Shown one piece after another: positions 1 through 6,951 of a stretch of DNA of 22,995 bases. Each line of letters opens with the position of its first letter. Position 1 is the first letter of the stretch. Location of the stretch: positions 1-22,995 of the forward strand of contig CABQND010000033.1 of the NCBI GenBank assembly GCA_902465495.1. Direction: 5' to 3'. Below the pieces are notes generated by a model. That model saw nothing but the letters and a program-made list of their open reading frames with translations. It was not told the DNA's origin and did not search any database. The stretch comes from an uncultured Eubacteriales bacterium. Lineage in GTDB: Bacteria > Bacillota > Clostridia > Christensenellales > Borkfalkiaceae. Both the position numbers and the translations under genes were made by a program.

Positions 1-33
1 GTTTATTTTTGTCCATAGCTTTAAGCTCTTTAT

Positions 34-52
34 CCACTCACTCAGTGAGTGG
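34..52. repeat. 19-bp perfect palindrome
   Basis: Nine-base arms CCACTCACT and AGTGAGTGG meet around a single central C. It lies a few bases beyond the mgl terminator. No gene is visible between it and the window edge, so its role is unknown. Confidence 0.6.
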
Positions 53-55
53 TTG

Positions 56-102
56 CCTTGAAAAACAACCGCAGCTTTCGAAAAAGCCGCGGTTGTTCAA
101 GG
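56..102 (-). terminator. Intrinsic terminator of the mgl operon
   Basis: Read on minus, a long GC-rich stem (outer CCTTGAA/TTCAAGG, core ACAACCGCGGCTTT with one mismatch) closes a four-base loop. A T-rich run lies within the descending arm. It starts about 33 bases after the mglC stop, the expected place for the operon terminator. Confidence 0.8.
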
Positions 103-134
103 TGTTGCCGGGTAATCCTTTGAAGAATTGCCTC

Positions 135-1772
135 TTATTTCTTTTTGAGGTATTTGATACTGTCGAACGTAACCGCCGCCAGAATAATAATACCGATAAA
201 GATATTGGAAATATCCGCCGAGCCGCCGAATACGCCACGCAGGTAATATTTCAAAATTTCAAAGAGCAAGCAGCCGATGACCGCGCCCGAAATTTTACCG
301 ATGCCGCCCGTAAAGGATATACCGCCGATTACGCAAGCCGCGATTGCTTCAAGTTCCCAGCCCTGTCCGAAAGACGACGAAGAAGAACCCGTGACCGTAG
401 CCTGGAAGAATCCCCCGAGCCCGTACAGAACACCAGCCATGATGAAAACGCCCATCGTAACTTTGAACACCGAAATACCGGAAACCGAGGCAGCTTCGGG
501 ATTGCCGCCAACCGCATACATATTCTTTCCGAAAACCGTTTTGTTCCAAATAAACCAAACCACGACGATGGCGATTATCGCATAGATCAAGGTAAGAGGA
601 ACGGGACCGATGTTGCCCGCAATCGAAAGTGCTTCATCGGAAATCGTACCGGTTTTCAAGTTGTTTGTTCCGAATCCGATCAGTCCCCAAATGATCAGTG
701 AAGTGCCCAGCGTGGAGATGAAGGGGTGAATTTTGAACTTGGAAGAGAAAAATCCTGCAAGTGCCGAAAACAGCACGCACATCACAGCGGAGAGCACCAA
801 CGCGACAACCAACGCCCCGCCAAATCCGAGCGAAGCATATATCCCGTTAAAACTGATGCCGAAGAATTTCACGTCTGTGTTCGGATTCAGAATCATACAA
901 GTGATCATCGTTGAAAGCGTGACCATGCGCCCAACCGAAAGGTCAGTACCGGCAAGCAGGATCAATCCCGCAACGCCCAGCGCAAAGAAAACTTTCGTAG
1001 AGAAGTTTTTGAGGATCAGCCATATCGATGCGCCGGAAATCAGGCTCGGCTTAATGAAGATACATACGATCATAAACATCACGATGATAATGTACAGACC
1101 GTTTTTCATCAAAAACTTTTTCAGATTGAACTGATAACAGTAATTTTCAATGTAATTTTGCACTGCCACGACAATTCCCTTTTTGCCGTCCGTCAGTGCA
1201 TCGAGCAATTCGTCACGATACAGGTAAGAAGCGTGCACTTCATCCTTCGCTTTCTGCGTTTTTTCACCGTAAAGCTTTTTGTTTTCAAAATCTTTCATTC
1301 GGCGTTCGCGTTGCAGAAGATTTTTCTTTTGCCGTGCTTTTTCTTTATCGGTCTCCTTCGCAGTCAGTGCGGCAAGATCTTTTTCATATTGCTCTGCAAT
1401 TGCCTGCTTTTCCCTTTCGTATGCCGCTTTCGCGTCCGCTTTGTCCTTTGCCGAACGATCTTTCTTTTCTGAGTGAAGCGCGGGATAATTGGCATTGATA
1501 TAACCGACAGCTTCTTTCACCAATGCTTTGATGGCATCCTTATCCTGCTTTGCCTTGGCTTTCGCTTCCTCCAAAGATTTTTGCAACTCTTTCAAAGAAC
1601 GCTGCTTTTCTTCCTTGCTCTTATACTTATTTTGCTTAATGCGCCTGATTTCAAAATTCAGCGTTTTAACTTTTTCGCTTCCGTCGGCACGCATTGCTTC
1701 CAGCTTTGCTTTGTATTCGCCGACTTGCTTTTCAAACTCTTCGAAAGTTATCCGCAAGTTGTTTTCTGCCAT
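135..1772 (-). CDS. mglC: Galactose/methyl-galactoside ABC transporter permease MglC with long N-terminal extension
   Basis: This is the membrane permease of the MglABC galactose/methyl-galactoside importer (545 aa). The permease domain begins near residue 222 (LMKNGLYIIIVMFMIV) and continues as alternating hydrophobic helices to the C-terminus, including the glycine-rich stretch GGNPEAASVSGI typical of BPD_transp_2 permeases. Residues 1 to about 218 are not part of the usual ~336-residue MglC: they are rich in K, E, A and Q, mostly helical in pattern, and look like a cytoplasmic coiled coil. The start at 1772 was chosen because AAGGAGGAG precedes it closely. The longer open frame to 1877 lies inside mglA. 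It follows the mglA stop by 10 bases and is last in the operon. The permease call is certain at family level; the sugar comes from context with MglB. Confidence 0.93.
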   Translation of the reverse strand: MAENNLRITFEEFEKQVGEYKAKLEAMRADGSEKVKTLNFEIRRIKQNKYKSKEEKQRSLKELQKSLEEAKAKAKQDKDAIKALVKEAVGYINANYPALHSEKKDRSAKDKADAKAAYEREKQAIAEQYEKDLAALTAKETDKEKARQKKNLLQRERRMKDFENKKLYGEKTQKAKDEVHASYLYRDELLDALTDGKKGIVVAVQNYIENYCYQFNLKKFLMKNGLYIIIVMFMIVCIFIKPSLISGASIWLILKNFSTKVFFALGVAGLILLAGTDLSVGRMVTLSTMITCMILNPNTDVKFFGISFNGIYASLGFGGALVVALVLSAVMCVLFSALAGFFSSKFKIHPFISTLGTSLIIWGLIGFGTNNLKTGTISDEALSIAGNIGPVPLTLIYAIIAIVVVWFIWNKTVFGKNMYAVGGNPEAASVSGISVFKVTMGVFIMAGVLYGLGGFFQATVTGSSSSSFGQGWELEAIAACVIGGISFTGGIGKISGAVIGCLLFEILKYYLRGVFGGSADISNIFIGIIILAAVTFDSIKYLKKK

Positions 1773-1782
1773 ACTCTCCTCC

Positions 1783-3279
1783 TTATAAATATCTCGCACT
1801 GAGCCGCAACAGTTCTTCCTGATTTGTCGATTTCGTATCCACGATGCCCGAAAGCCTGTGATTCGACATGACGGCAATACGGTTTGTTATGCCGAGAATT
1901 TCCGGCATTTCACTCGATACAACAATACAGGTCTTTCCCTTCTTCGCCATATCGATGATCAGCTGATAAATTTCATATTTCGCCCCGACATCAATCCCGC
2001 GCGTCGGTTCGTCCAGCAAAAATACATCCGGATCACGCTCCAGCCATTTGCCGATAATGATCTTTTGCTGATTTCCTCCCGAAAGCGCTGAAATCAAATC
2101 TTGCGCACCCATGCATTTCACGTGCATTTTGCGTATCTCGCCGTTCGTGGCCTCGCGCATCAGCCGCTCATTCAGTGCAATACCCTTCTTGTACGCTTTC
2201 ATATTATTGATACAGGTATTGAATGCAAGATCTCCTTTCAGATACAATCCGTTAAACTTCCTTTCCTCCGTCACAAACGCAAAACCGCGATCCATGGCGT
2301 CTTCGGAATTCCTGAAAGCAACCACTTCTCCCTCATAACGTATCAGCCCGCCGGAAATTTGCCTGAGCCCGAATATCGTTTCCAATAGTTCGCTTCTGCC
2401 TGCACCGACCAGCCCGTATAAACCGAGTATCTCACCTCTTCGCACGGTCAGCGATATATCCTTCAAATATGGCTCATACTTCGTGGATACGTTTTCCAAA
2501 ACCAGCCTGTCCTCCCCCGGTTCATTGTCCACCGGCGGGAAACGGCGATCGAGCGAACGCCCGACCATTACAGCGATCAGCTCATTCATATCGGTATCTT
2601 TCGACGCCTTCGTCATCACCATCTGGCCGTCTCTGAGTACGCTGATTTCATCGCATATTTCAAATATTTCATCCATTTTATGCGATATATATATAAAGGA
2701 AACGCCCTCTTTTTTCAGTTCCCGAATAATCGAGAAAAGTTTTTTTACTTCTTTATCGGTCAACGAAGAAGTCGGTTCGTCCAATACAATGATCTTTGCG
2801 TCGTAGGAAACCGCTTTTGCAATTTCTACCATCTGCCTGTTCGCAACCGACATCGTCTTCATCGGCACTTTCAGATTTACATTGATTCCCAGCTTTTTGA
2901 ATAGCCTTTGCGCTTCGGCTTCCATTCTCTTTTCATCGATTATGCCGAAGCCTTTGGGGTAACGCCCCAAAAACAAATTGTCTTTGATATTTCGTTCCAA
3001 ACACTGGTTCAACTCCTGATGAACCATGGCAACACCGTTTTCCAACGCTTCTTTTGGACCGTTGAAAGTTACTTCCTTTCCGTTGAAAAATATCTGTCCG
3101 TCATCTTTGGAATAAATACCAAACAGTATTTTCATCAGGGTAGACTTGCCGGCACCGTTTTCTCCCATAAGCCCCATAACCACGCCTTCACGGATCACAA
3201 GATCTATCCCCTTCAGAACGGTATTCTTTCCGAATGTTTTCGAGATATTCCTGAGTTCTAATATTACTTTATTTTCCAT
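1783..3279 (-). CDS. mglA: Galactose/methyl-galactoside ABC transporter ATP-binding protein MglA
   Basis: Duplicated ATPase of a carbohydrate (CUT2-type) importer, 498 aa, the normal length for the family. The first nucleotide-binding half has Walker A GENGAGKS at about residues 39-46 and Walker B IIVLDEPTSSL near 160-170, but a degenerate signature (MSVANRQMVEIAKA). The second half has a relaxed Walker A (GLVGAGRSE), a canonical LSGGNQQK signature and FLLDEPTRGID. This asymmetry is normal for MglA/RbsA/XylG proteins. A ribosome binding site GGAGAAGAGAG precedes the ATG. It sits between mglB (70 bases upstream, separated by a hairpin) and mglC (10 bases downstream). It powers uptake of the sugar delivered by the lipoprotein MglB. 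Confidence 0.95.
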   Translation of the reverse strand: MENKVILELRNISKTFGKNTVLKGIDLVIREGVVMGLMGENGAGKSTLMKILFGIYSKDDGQIFFNGKEVTFNGPKEALENGVAMVHQELNQCLERNIKDNLFLGRYPKGFGIIDEKRMEAEAQRLFKKLGINVNLKVPMKTMSVANRQMVEIAKAVSYDAKIIVLDEPTSSLTDKEVKKLFSIIRELKKEGVSFIYISHKMDEIFEICDEISVLRDGQMVMTKASKDTDMNELIAVMVGRSLDRRFPPVDNEPGEDRLVLENVSTKYEPYLKDISLTVRRGEILGLYGLVGAGRSELLETIFGLRQISGGLIRYEGEVVAFRNSEDAMDRGFAFVTEERKFNGLYLKGDLAFNTCINNMKAYKKGIALNERLMREATNGEIRKMHVKCMGAQDLISALSGGNQQKIIIGKWLERDPDVFLLDEPTRGIDVGAKYEIYQLIIDMAKKGKTCIVVSSEMPEILGITNRIAVMSNHRLSGIVDTKSTNQEELLRLSARYL

Positions 3280-3296
3280 AATATCTTCTCTCTTCT

Positions 3297-3338
3297 CCGA
3301 AATTTCGGAAGGTCAATTTTCAAAAAAATTGACCTTCC
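3297..3338 (-). other. Intercistronic stem-loop between mglB and mglA
   Basis: A perfect 14-bp inverted repeat (GGAAGGTCAATTTT / AAAATTGACCTTCC, 3307-3320 and 3325-3338) with a four-base loop fills the gap after the mglB stop. A 12-bp palindrome CCGAAATTTCGG (3297-3308) overlaps its foot. No U-tract follows on minus. It is therefore more likely a 3'-end stabiliser or partial terminator that keeps binding-protein mRNA more abundant than the ATPase/permease mRNA, as in other binding-protein operons (inference). Confidence 0.7.
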
Positions 3339-3349
3339 TGTTCTTATGC

Positions 3350-4483
3350 CTACGCGTTCGCTTTCGTGATCTTCGTGTGATGCACTCTCAAAGCTTTATT
3401 CGCTGCATCCTTCCAGATTGCATTGCCATTCGCTTCCCATTCTTCCTTGGTATCCACAACTTCCATCCCTTCGGCATAATCTTTGCCTTCCAGAATGTTC
3501 TTTACTACTTGCACGCAAACTTTCGCCTGAGATACACCGTCGTTTCTCACCGTACCCATAAACTGCGTGTTTTCTTTCTTGATTTCAGTCAATGCGTCGC
3601 TCAACGCGTCAACGCCCCAAATAGGAATCCCGGAATTTTTGAATGACGTGTTCGTCACGATACCAAGCGCCATACCGTCATTATTTGACAATACGAGATC
3701 AATCTCATCGCCCTTTTCCGTGAGCACCCTGCTCACTTCGTTCGCCGCCGTAACCGGATCCCAAGATGTATTCGCCGTATCCGTTCCGTCAACGATCGCC
3801 TTAACTTCTACTTTATTCCAAGCATTTTTATAGTTATAATTTGTATCGGAAACTTCCGCATCCGCCTGCGTGTTGCCTCCCGTTACAAACCTTTCAAGAT
3901 ACATCGGTGCGTACAGCGTTCTCGCTTCCGCGTCAAGATGACCTTTTTCACCTCTGACTACAATTACTCCGAGCTTTCCGTCCTTATTGCGGTCAAGTTT
4001 ATCAAATCCTATAGTATTGACATACTCCGCTGCCATCTGTCCCTGATAACGCCCGCCTTCGGCAGATTCGATACCGACATAATACGCCTTGTCGTATGAC
4101 TTTAATACATCTACTCCTACTTCACGGTTCCAGAATACTACTGCTTTGCCAGTATTTTTCAGTGTGTTGAGATATTTTGTACCATTGGTATGATCCACTA
4201 CATTGATGAGATACCCACCATAGCTCTCGGTTGCCGCCGCTTCCACCATTTTCACTGCTTCCGCGTTATCATTTTTCGCGTCTTGCAGAGAAATTTTATT
4301 GAAGCCAAGATCTACAGATGCTTGTTCCAAACCGGGCTTCCATAGGCCCGACATGTTCGGATCCGAAAGATTGTAAGATATTGCGAAAATATCTTTGTCT
4401 GTTTTCGGTGCTGAACAACCCACCGCCGCAAACGCAAGCACACAAGCTGCGCACGCCAATATAAATGCAACCAATTTCTTCAT
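3350..4483 (-). CDS. mglB: Galactose/glucose-binding lipoprotein MglB
   Basis: Periplasmic-type sugar-binding protein (Peripla_BP_4 fold), 377 aa, anchored as a lipoprotein. Residues 1-23 form a signal peptide ending in the lipobox AAVGC, with Cys23 as the lipidation site. The mature part aligns by eye with E. coli MglB: DAKNDNAEAVKMVE, INVVD, VVFWNRE, SYDKAYYVG, GEKGHLDAEART, LSNNDGMALGIV and IWGVDAL. The loop DRNKDGKLG (around residue 164) keeps the calcium-binding pattern D-x-N-x-D-G found in galactose-binding protein, which supports the sugar assignment. The start is supported by AAGGAGAAAAGG just upstream. First gene of the operon, with its own promoter at 4563-4605. Confidence 0.95.
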   Translation of the reverse strand: MKKLVAFILACAACVLAFAAVGCSAPKTDKDIFAISYNLSDPNMSGLWKPGLEQASVDLGFNKISLQDAKNDNAEAVKMVEAAATESYGGYLINVVDHTNGTKYLNTLKNTGKAVVFWNREVGVDVLKSYDKAYYVGIESAEGGRYQGQMAAEYVNTIGFDKLDRNKDGKLGVIVVRGEKGHLDAEARTLYAPMYLERFVTGGNTQADAEVSDTNYNYKNAWNKVEVKAIVDGTDTANTSWDPVTAANEVSRVLTEKGDEIDLVLSNNDGMALGIVTNTSFKNSGIPIWGVDALSDALTEIKKENTQFMGTVRNDGVSQAKVCVQVVKNILEGKDYAEGMEVVDTKEEWEANGNAIWKDAANKALRVHHTKITKANA

Positions 4484-4513
4484 TCCTTTTCTCCTTACTT
4501 ATCATGAATTTTT

Positions 4514-4555
4514 TAACTCAGGCGCCGCTTACCGGTAACGCGTCTGCCCGAGTTA
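4514..4555 (-). promoter_or_regulatory. 5'-terminal stem-loop in the mglB leader, with internal TTACCGGTAA palindrome
   Basis: Ten-base arms TAACTCGGGC and GCCTGAGTTA (one G-U pair in RNA) enclose a second palindrome TTACCGGTAA flanked by CGC/GCG. Given the -10 box at 4563-4568, transcription should start near 4556, so the hairpin would form the very 5' end of the mRNA. It may protect the transcript. The CG-centred inner palindrome also has the form of a LacI-family operator lying just downstream of the start. Which of the two roles applies cannot be told from sequence. Confidence 0.55.
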
Positions 4556-4562
4556 CGCCTTT

Positions 4563-4605
4563 ATTATAATCGTTAATAATGAACTTGAAAATGTAAAATT
4601 TTACA
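4563..4605 (-). promoter_or_regulatory. Promoter of mglBAC with adjacent 14-bp palindrome
   Basis: On minus, TATAAT (4568-4563) lies 17 bases after TTTTCA (4591-4586), a consensus -10 with a weak -35. The perfect palindrome TGTAAAATTTTACA (4592-4605) abuts the -35 on its upstream side, a good position for an activator or repressor site. The regulator is not in the window. Confidence 0.6.
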
Positions 4606-4805
4606 ATAAAAATAGAAAAATCTATCAATTTTTGATTTTTTACTTTTCTTGGAAAAAACAATAATTCAAAAGATATGGTTTTTTACAGAAAAAAATATAT
4701 CTTTACCAATAAATATGCCTTAATTTTGTCAAAAAAATGTCTTATAAATCAAAAATATTACGTTATAAATATTCTTGAAACCAAATGACAATGTCGAATA
4801 GAACA

Positions 4806-4847
4806 AAGGATATTCATCTGATACAAATAGTCCAAATGAATATCCTT
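4806..4847 (-). repeat. Hairpin element H1 (12-bp arms)
   Basis: Perfect arms AAGGATATTCAT and ATGAATATCCTT enclose an 18-base loop. On minus the hairpin is followed by a T-rich run, like a weak second terminator of the CPCC gene. Its loop (plus strand CTGATACAAATAGTCCAA) resembles that of the hairpin at 5918-5959. Confidence 0.6.
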
Positions 4848-4918
4848 ACTCATCTCTTAATTTTTCTTATTTCATTTAAATATAAAAACTCTTGTTGTCA
4901 ACTCTGCAATTACAACAC

Positions 4919-4947
4919 AAAAAGGAACCGCTTTGCGGTTCCTTTTT
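4919..4947. terminator. Bidirectional intrinsic terminator downstream of the CPCC gene
   Basis: GGAACCGC-TTT-GCGGTTCC stem flanked by A5 on the left and T5 on the right, so it can act on both strands. Its natural client is the minus-strand CPCC gene, which stops at 5072. Confidence 0.85.
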
Positions 4948-5006
4948 GTTGCGAGCATTGACAAAATAGATCTTTTTGCTTATTTTTTATACAAATTCGT
5001 ACTGTC

Positions 5007-5066
5007 TCATTTGTAAATGATATTTCACCAATGTTTTTCATTTGAAACTTAGCCTGTCCCTGCCAG
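5007..5066 (-). pseudogene. 3' remnant of a DUF4417 gene (copy A)
   Basis: The minus strand reads WQGQAKFQMKN before drifting out of frame by one missing base. This matches WQDQAKFYMEK at the C-terminus of the DUF4417 gene at 13544. Nucleotide identity continues through the stop and into the downstream flank. Only about 20 codons remain, directly after the CPCC gene stop. Seen by eye at DNA level; too short to have a function. Confidence 0.65.
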
Positions 5067-5071
5067 CTTAA

Positions 5072-5608
5072 TCACATATATCGCGGATCTTGAACTTCAT
5101 CCCATAGATCTTTTAAACATTTTCCTTGAATGTTTGCTTTTTCACGAAAATCTTTTTCCGAAAAATATTCTTGCTGAAAATCCGCACAACAAAACACAAA
5201 TTTATAAGGTTCAACTTCTTTATCCCGATACAAGTATGCTTCATACGTTACTCCTTGATAGTCAACAAGCATCTCACTGTAAAATAACAAGCCTTTAACA
5301 AACTCATCAAAGTCAGCTTTAAACGGCACCCCTTTTTTATACTGCTCTTTTGCGTGCGAAAGAGATACGAGCATCGGACAACTGATCCCCCATTGTTTCT
5401 CCATCTCAGCATCATTGCCGCCACAACGCCACCCGCAGCATGGACATTGGTCGTACATTCGATATTCCTCATAATAATTGATCGGATTTCCGCACACTGC
5501 GCATTTCACTTTTTTTCTTTTCGGTTTCATTTCCGTGCGATTGCCCTGCTCATCTTCCCTAAAAAATTTCCAATCCTTTTCATCGCAGACTATCACCGTT
5601 TTTTTCAT
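5072..5608 (-). CDS. Cysteine-rich CPCC-domain protein of unknown function
   Basis: 178 aa, no signal peptide or membrane segment. A putative zinc-binding module spans about residues 36-62: CAVC (36-39), then CPCCGWRC (55-62). The CPCCGW motif is typical of the cysteine-rich CPCC domain family, small proteins often found in accessory regions. The remaining ~115 residues are acidic/aromatic with no motif I recognise. An isolated TATAAT (5704-5699, minus) lies about 90 bases upstream of the ATG. The gene is flanked downstream by a DUF4417 remnant and a terminator. A related 5' fragment with CEICGYPVVNY is at 14087-14146, again joined to DUF4417. Function unknown. Confidence 0.8.
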   Translation of the reverse strand: MKKTVIVCDEKDWKFFREDEQGNRTEMKPKRKKVKCAVCGNPINYYEEYRMYDQCPCCGWRCGGNDAEMEKQWGISCPMLVSLSHAKEQYKKGVPFKADFDEFVKGLLFYSEMLVDYQGVTYEAYLYRDKEVEPYKFVFCCADFQQEYFSEKDFREKANIQGKCLKDLWDEVQDPRYM

Positions 5609-5917
5609 ATCTTTTCTCCGTGCCCTATCATTGACCTGCTTGCCGTTTATCCCGATCCGTCTTTTTCCATCTGATAGTTGTTCGCCTCTTCTTCTTTTAT
5701 TATAGCATCATATTCTTAAATTTGCACCTGATCTATATAAAAATCTCCAATTCTGAGACTAAACATTTGCAGTTCGAAAACGAAAAGGTTCATCTATTCT
5801 CTCGCCGCATTTTGATTTTTTTCGAAAAAGGTGTTCAGTTTGAAATAAGTTTTCTACTACTAAAACATCGCAAAAATGCAGTGATTTAAAGGGAAAATCA
5901 ACATTTTACAAAAGAAA
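5609..5917. other. Intergenic stretch with partial repeats, no gene
   Basis: It holds the likely -10 box of the CPCC gene (5699-5704). Two segments at about 5770-5796 and 5829-5845 contain GGTTCAT and GTTCAGTTTGAAA and resemble parts of the hairpin at 5918-5959 without a clear stem. No coding region is supported. Confidence 0.5.
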
Positions 5918-5959
5918 AGACCTTGAAACTGAACAACTATGGTTCATATTTCAAGGTCT
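5918..5959 (-). terminator. Hairpin H2, likely terminator of the polyamine operon
   Basis: Arms AGACCTTGAAA and TTTCAAGGTCT pair perfectly, and the loop holds a second pairing TGAAC/GTTCA. On minus the stem is followed by TTTTCTTTT, so it can terminate the speA-to-aguB transcript about 120 bases after the aguB stop. Its loop resembles those of hairpins at 4806 and 14448. Confidence 0.65.
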
Positions 5960-6005
5960 ATTCAACTGACGACACTTCGGTTAACAGCCGAATGCTCTAC
6001 CGTTC
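5957..6005 (-). pseudogene. Relic of a tRNA-Asn gene (anticodon GTT)
   Basis: On minus, GGTAGAGCA, then a perfect five-base anticodon stem TTCGG/CCGAA around the loop CTGTTAA (anticodon GTT), then GTGTC and the start of a T arm (GTCAGTTGAA). The pattern is that of a bacterial tRNA-Asn. The 5' D-stem strand (GCTC), the acceptor stem, the T-stem 3' strand and the CCA are missing, so it cannot fold as a tRNA. It may mark an old integration site. Confidence 0.7.
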
Positions 6006-6081
6006 GTTGCGGTTTATATAGGTAAACTTGATACTTCATTTTTATGCTGAATACTCAGCTGTTCAATCTCGCATTGAATAT

Positions 6082-6951
6082 TTATTTTACAATCGGCGAA
6101 TATGTTTCGGGGCGGCGATCGCGGAACAAGCCCCATTCCCTGCGCTGGCGCTTAATCTCGCAAAAATCATATTCCGCATATAAAATCTGCTCTTTATCCC
6201 GGGAAGCGCTCGCAACGATTTTGCCTGTCGCATCCGTCAGAAAAGACGAACCATAAAAAACCAAACTCGAGGTTTGCCCCCCGTTTTCTTCGCAGGGAAC
6301 AACGCTCTCCGTCCCGATCCGGTTTGCGGCGGCAACGGGCAGAACGTTTGCGGCCGAGTGCCCCTGCATGACTCTCTGCCAATGCTCGGAGCTGTCTACC
6401 GATAAAATCGGCTCGGAGCCGATCGCCGTGGGATAAAGAATGACATCCGCACCGTTCAGCGCAAGGCACCGCGCCGTTTCGGGAAACCACTGATCCCAGC
6501 AGATACCCACGCCGATATTGCAAAACTGCGTGGAAAACACCTTAAACCCCGTATTTCCGGGCGTAAAGTAAAATTTTTCCTGATAATAATGATCGTCGGG
6601 AATGTGCGTTTTCCGGTATACGCCCAGCAGTTTTCCTCCGTCGAGCATGGCTACGGAATTGTAGAACACGTTGCCGTCTTTTTCGTAAAAGCTCACGGGC
6701 AGCGCGACGTTCAGCTGTGCGGAAAGTTTTTGCAGGCGCTGCACCGCAAGATTGTCTTCCGTGCGCTCGGCATAATCGTAATAATCGTATCTGCGTTCCT
6801 GGCAAAAATACGGGTGCTCAAACAATTCGGGCAGCAAAATTACGTTTGCTCCCTGCTGCGCGGCAACGCACACGGCCTTCTCCGCCTTTGCTATATTTTC
6901 CGATCTGTCTGCGCTGCATTGCATCTGTACACAAGCGATTTTAACGGACAT
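6082..6951 (-). CDS. aguB: N-carbamoylputrescine amidase AguB
   Basis: Nitrilase-superfamily amidase, 289 aa (family length), hydrolysing N-carbamoylputrescine to putrescine, CO2 and ammonia in the cytoplasm. The catalytic triad is visible: Glu42 in LLPELFEHPYF, Lys114 in YRKTHIPDD, and Cys151 in GVGICWDQWFPE. The HIPDDHYYQEKFYFTPG and WDQWFPE segments are characteristic of AguB among nitrilases. It overlaps the 3' end of aguA by 11 bases, so the two are translationally coupled. It is the last gene of the polyamine operon. Confidence 0.94.
   Translation of the reverse strand: MSVKIACVQMQCSADRSENIAKAEKAVCVAAQQGANVILLPELFEHPYFCQERRYDYYDYAERTEDNLAVQRLQKLSAQLNVALPVSFYEKDGNVFYNSVAMLDGGKLLGVYRKTHIPDDHYYQEKFYFTPGNTGFKVFSTQFCNIGVGICWDQWFPETARCLALNGADVILYPTAIGSEPILSVDSSEHWQRVMQGHSAANVLPVAAANRIGTESVVPCEENGGQTSSLVFYGSSFLTDATGKIVASASRDKEQILYAEYDFCEIKRQRREWGLFRDRRPETYSPIVK

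Larger units (their letters stand above)
4606..4998. other. AT-rich intergenic stretch without a gene
   Basis: Between the mgl promoter and the CPCC locus I see no credible coding region. It contains a 42-nt hairpin (4806-4847) and a terminator (4919-4947). The rest is low-complexity A/T sequence. Confidence 0.6.

Noticed and set aside
9..701. Open frame on plus opposite mglC
   Set aside because: Antisense to the conserved permease domain, low-complexity composition, no recognisable domain.
5957..6025. Functional tRNA-Asn
   Set aside because: No acceptor stem, no 5' D-stem strand and a broken T arm.
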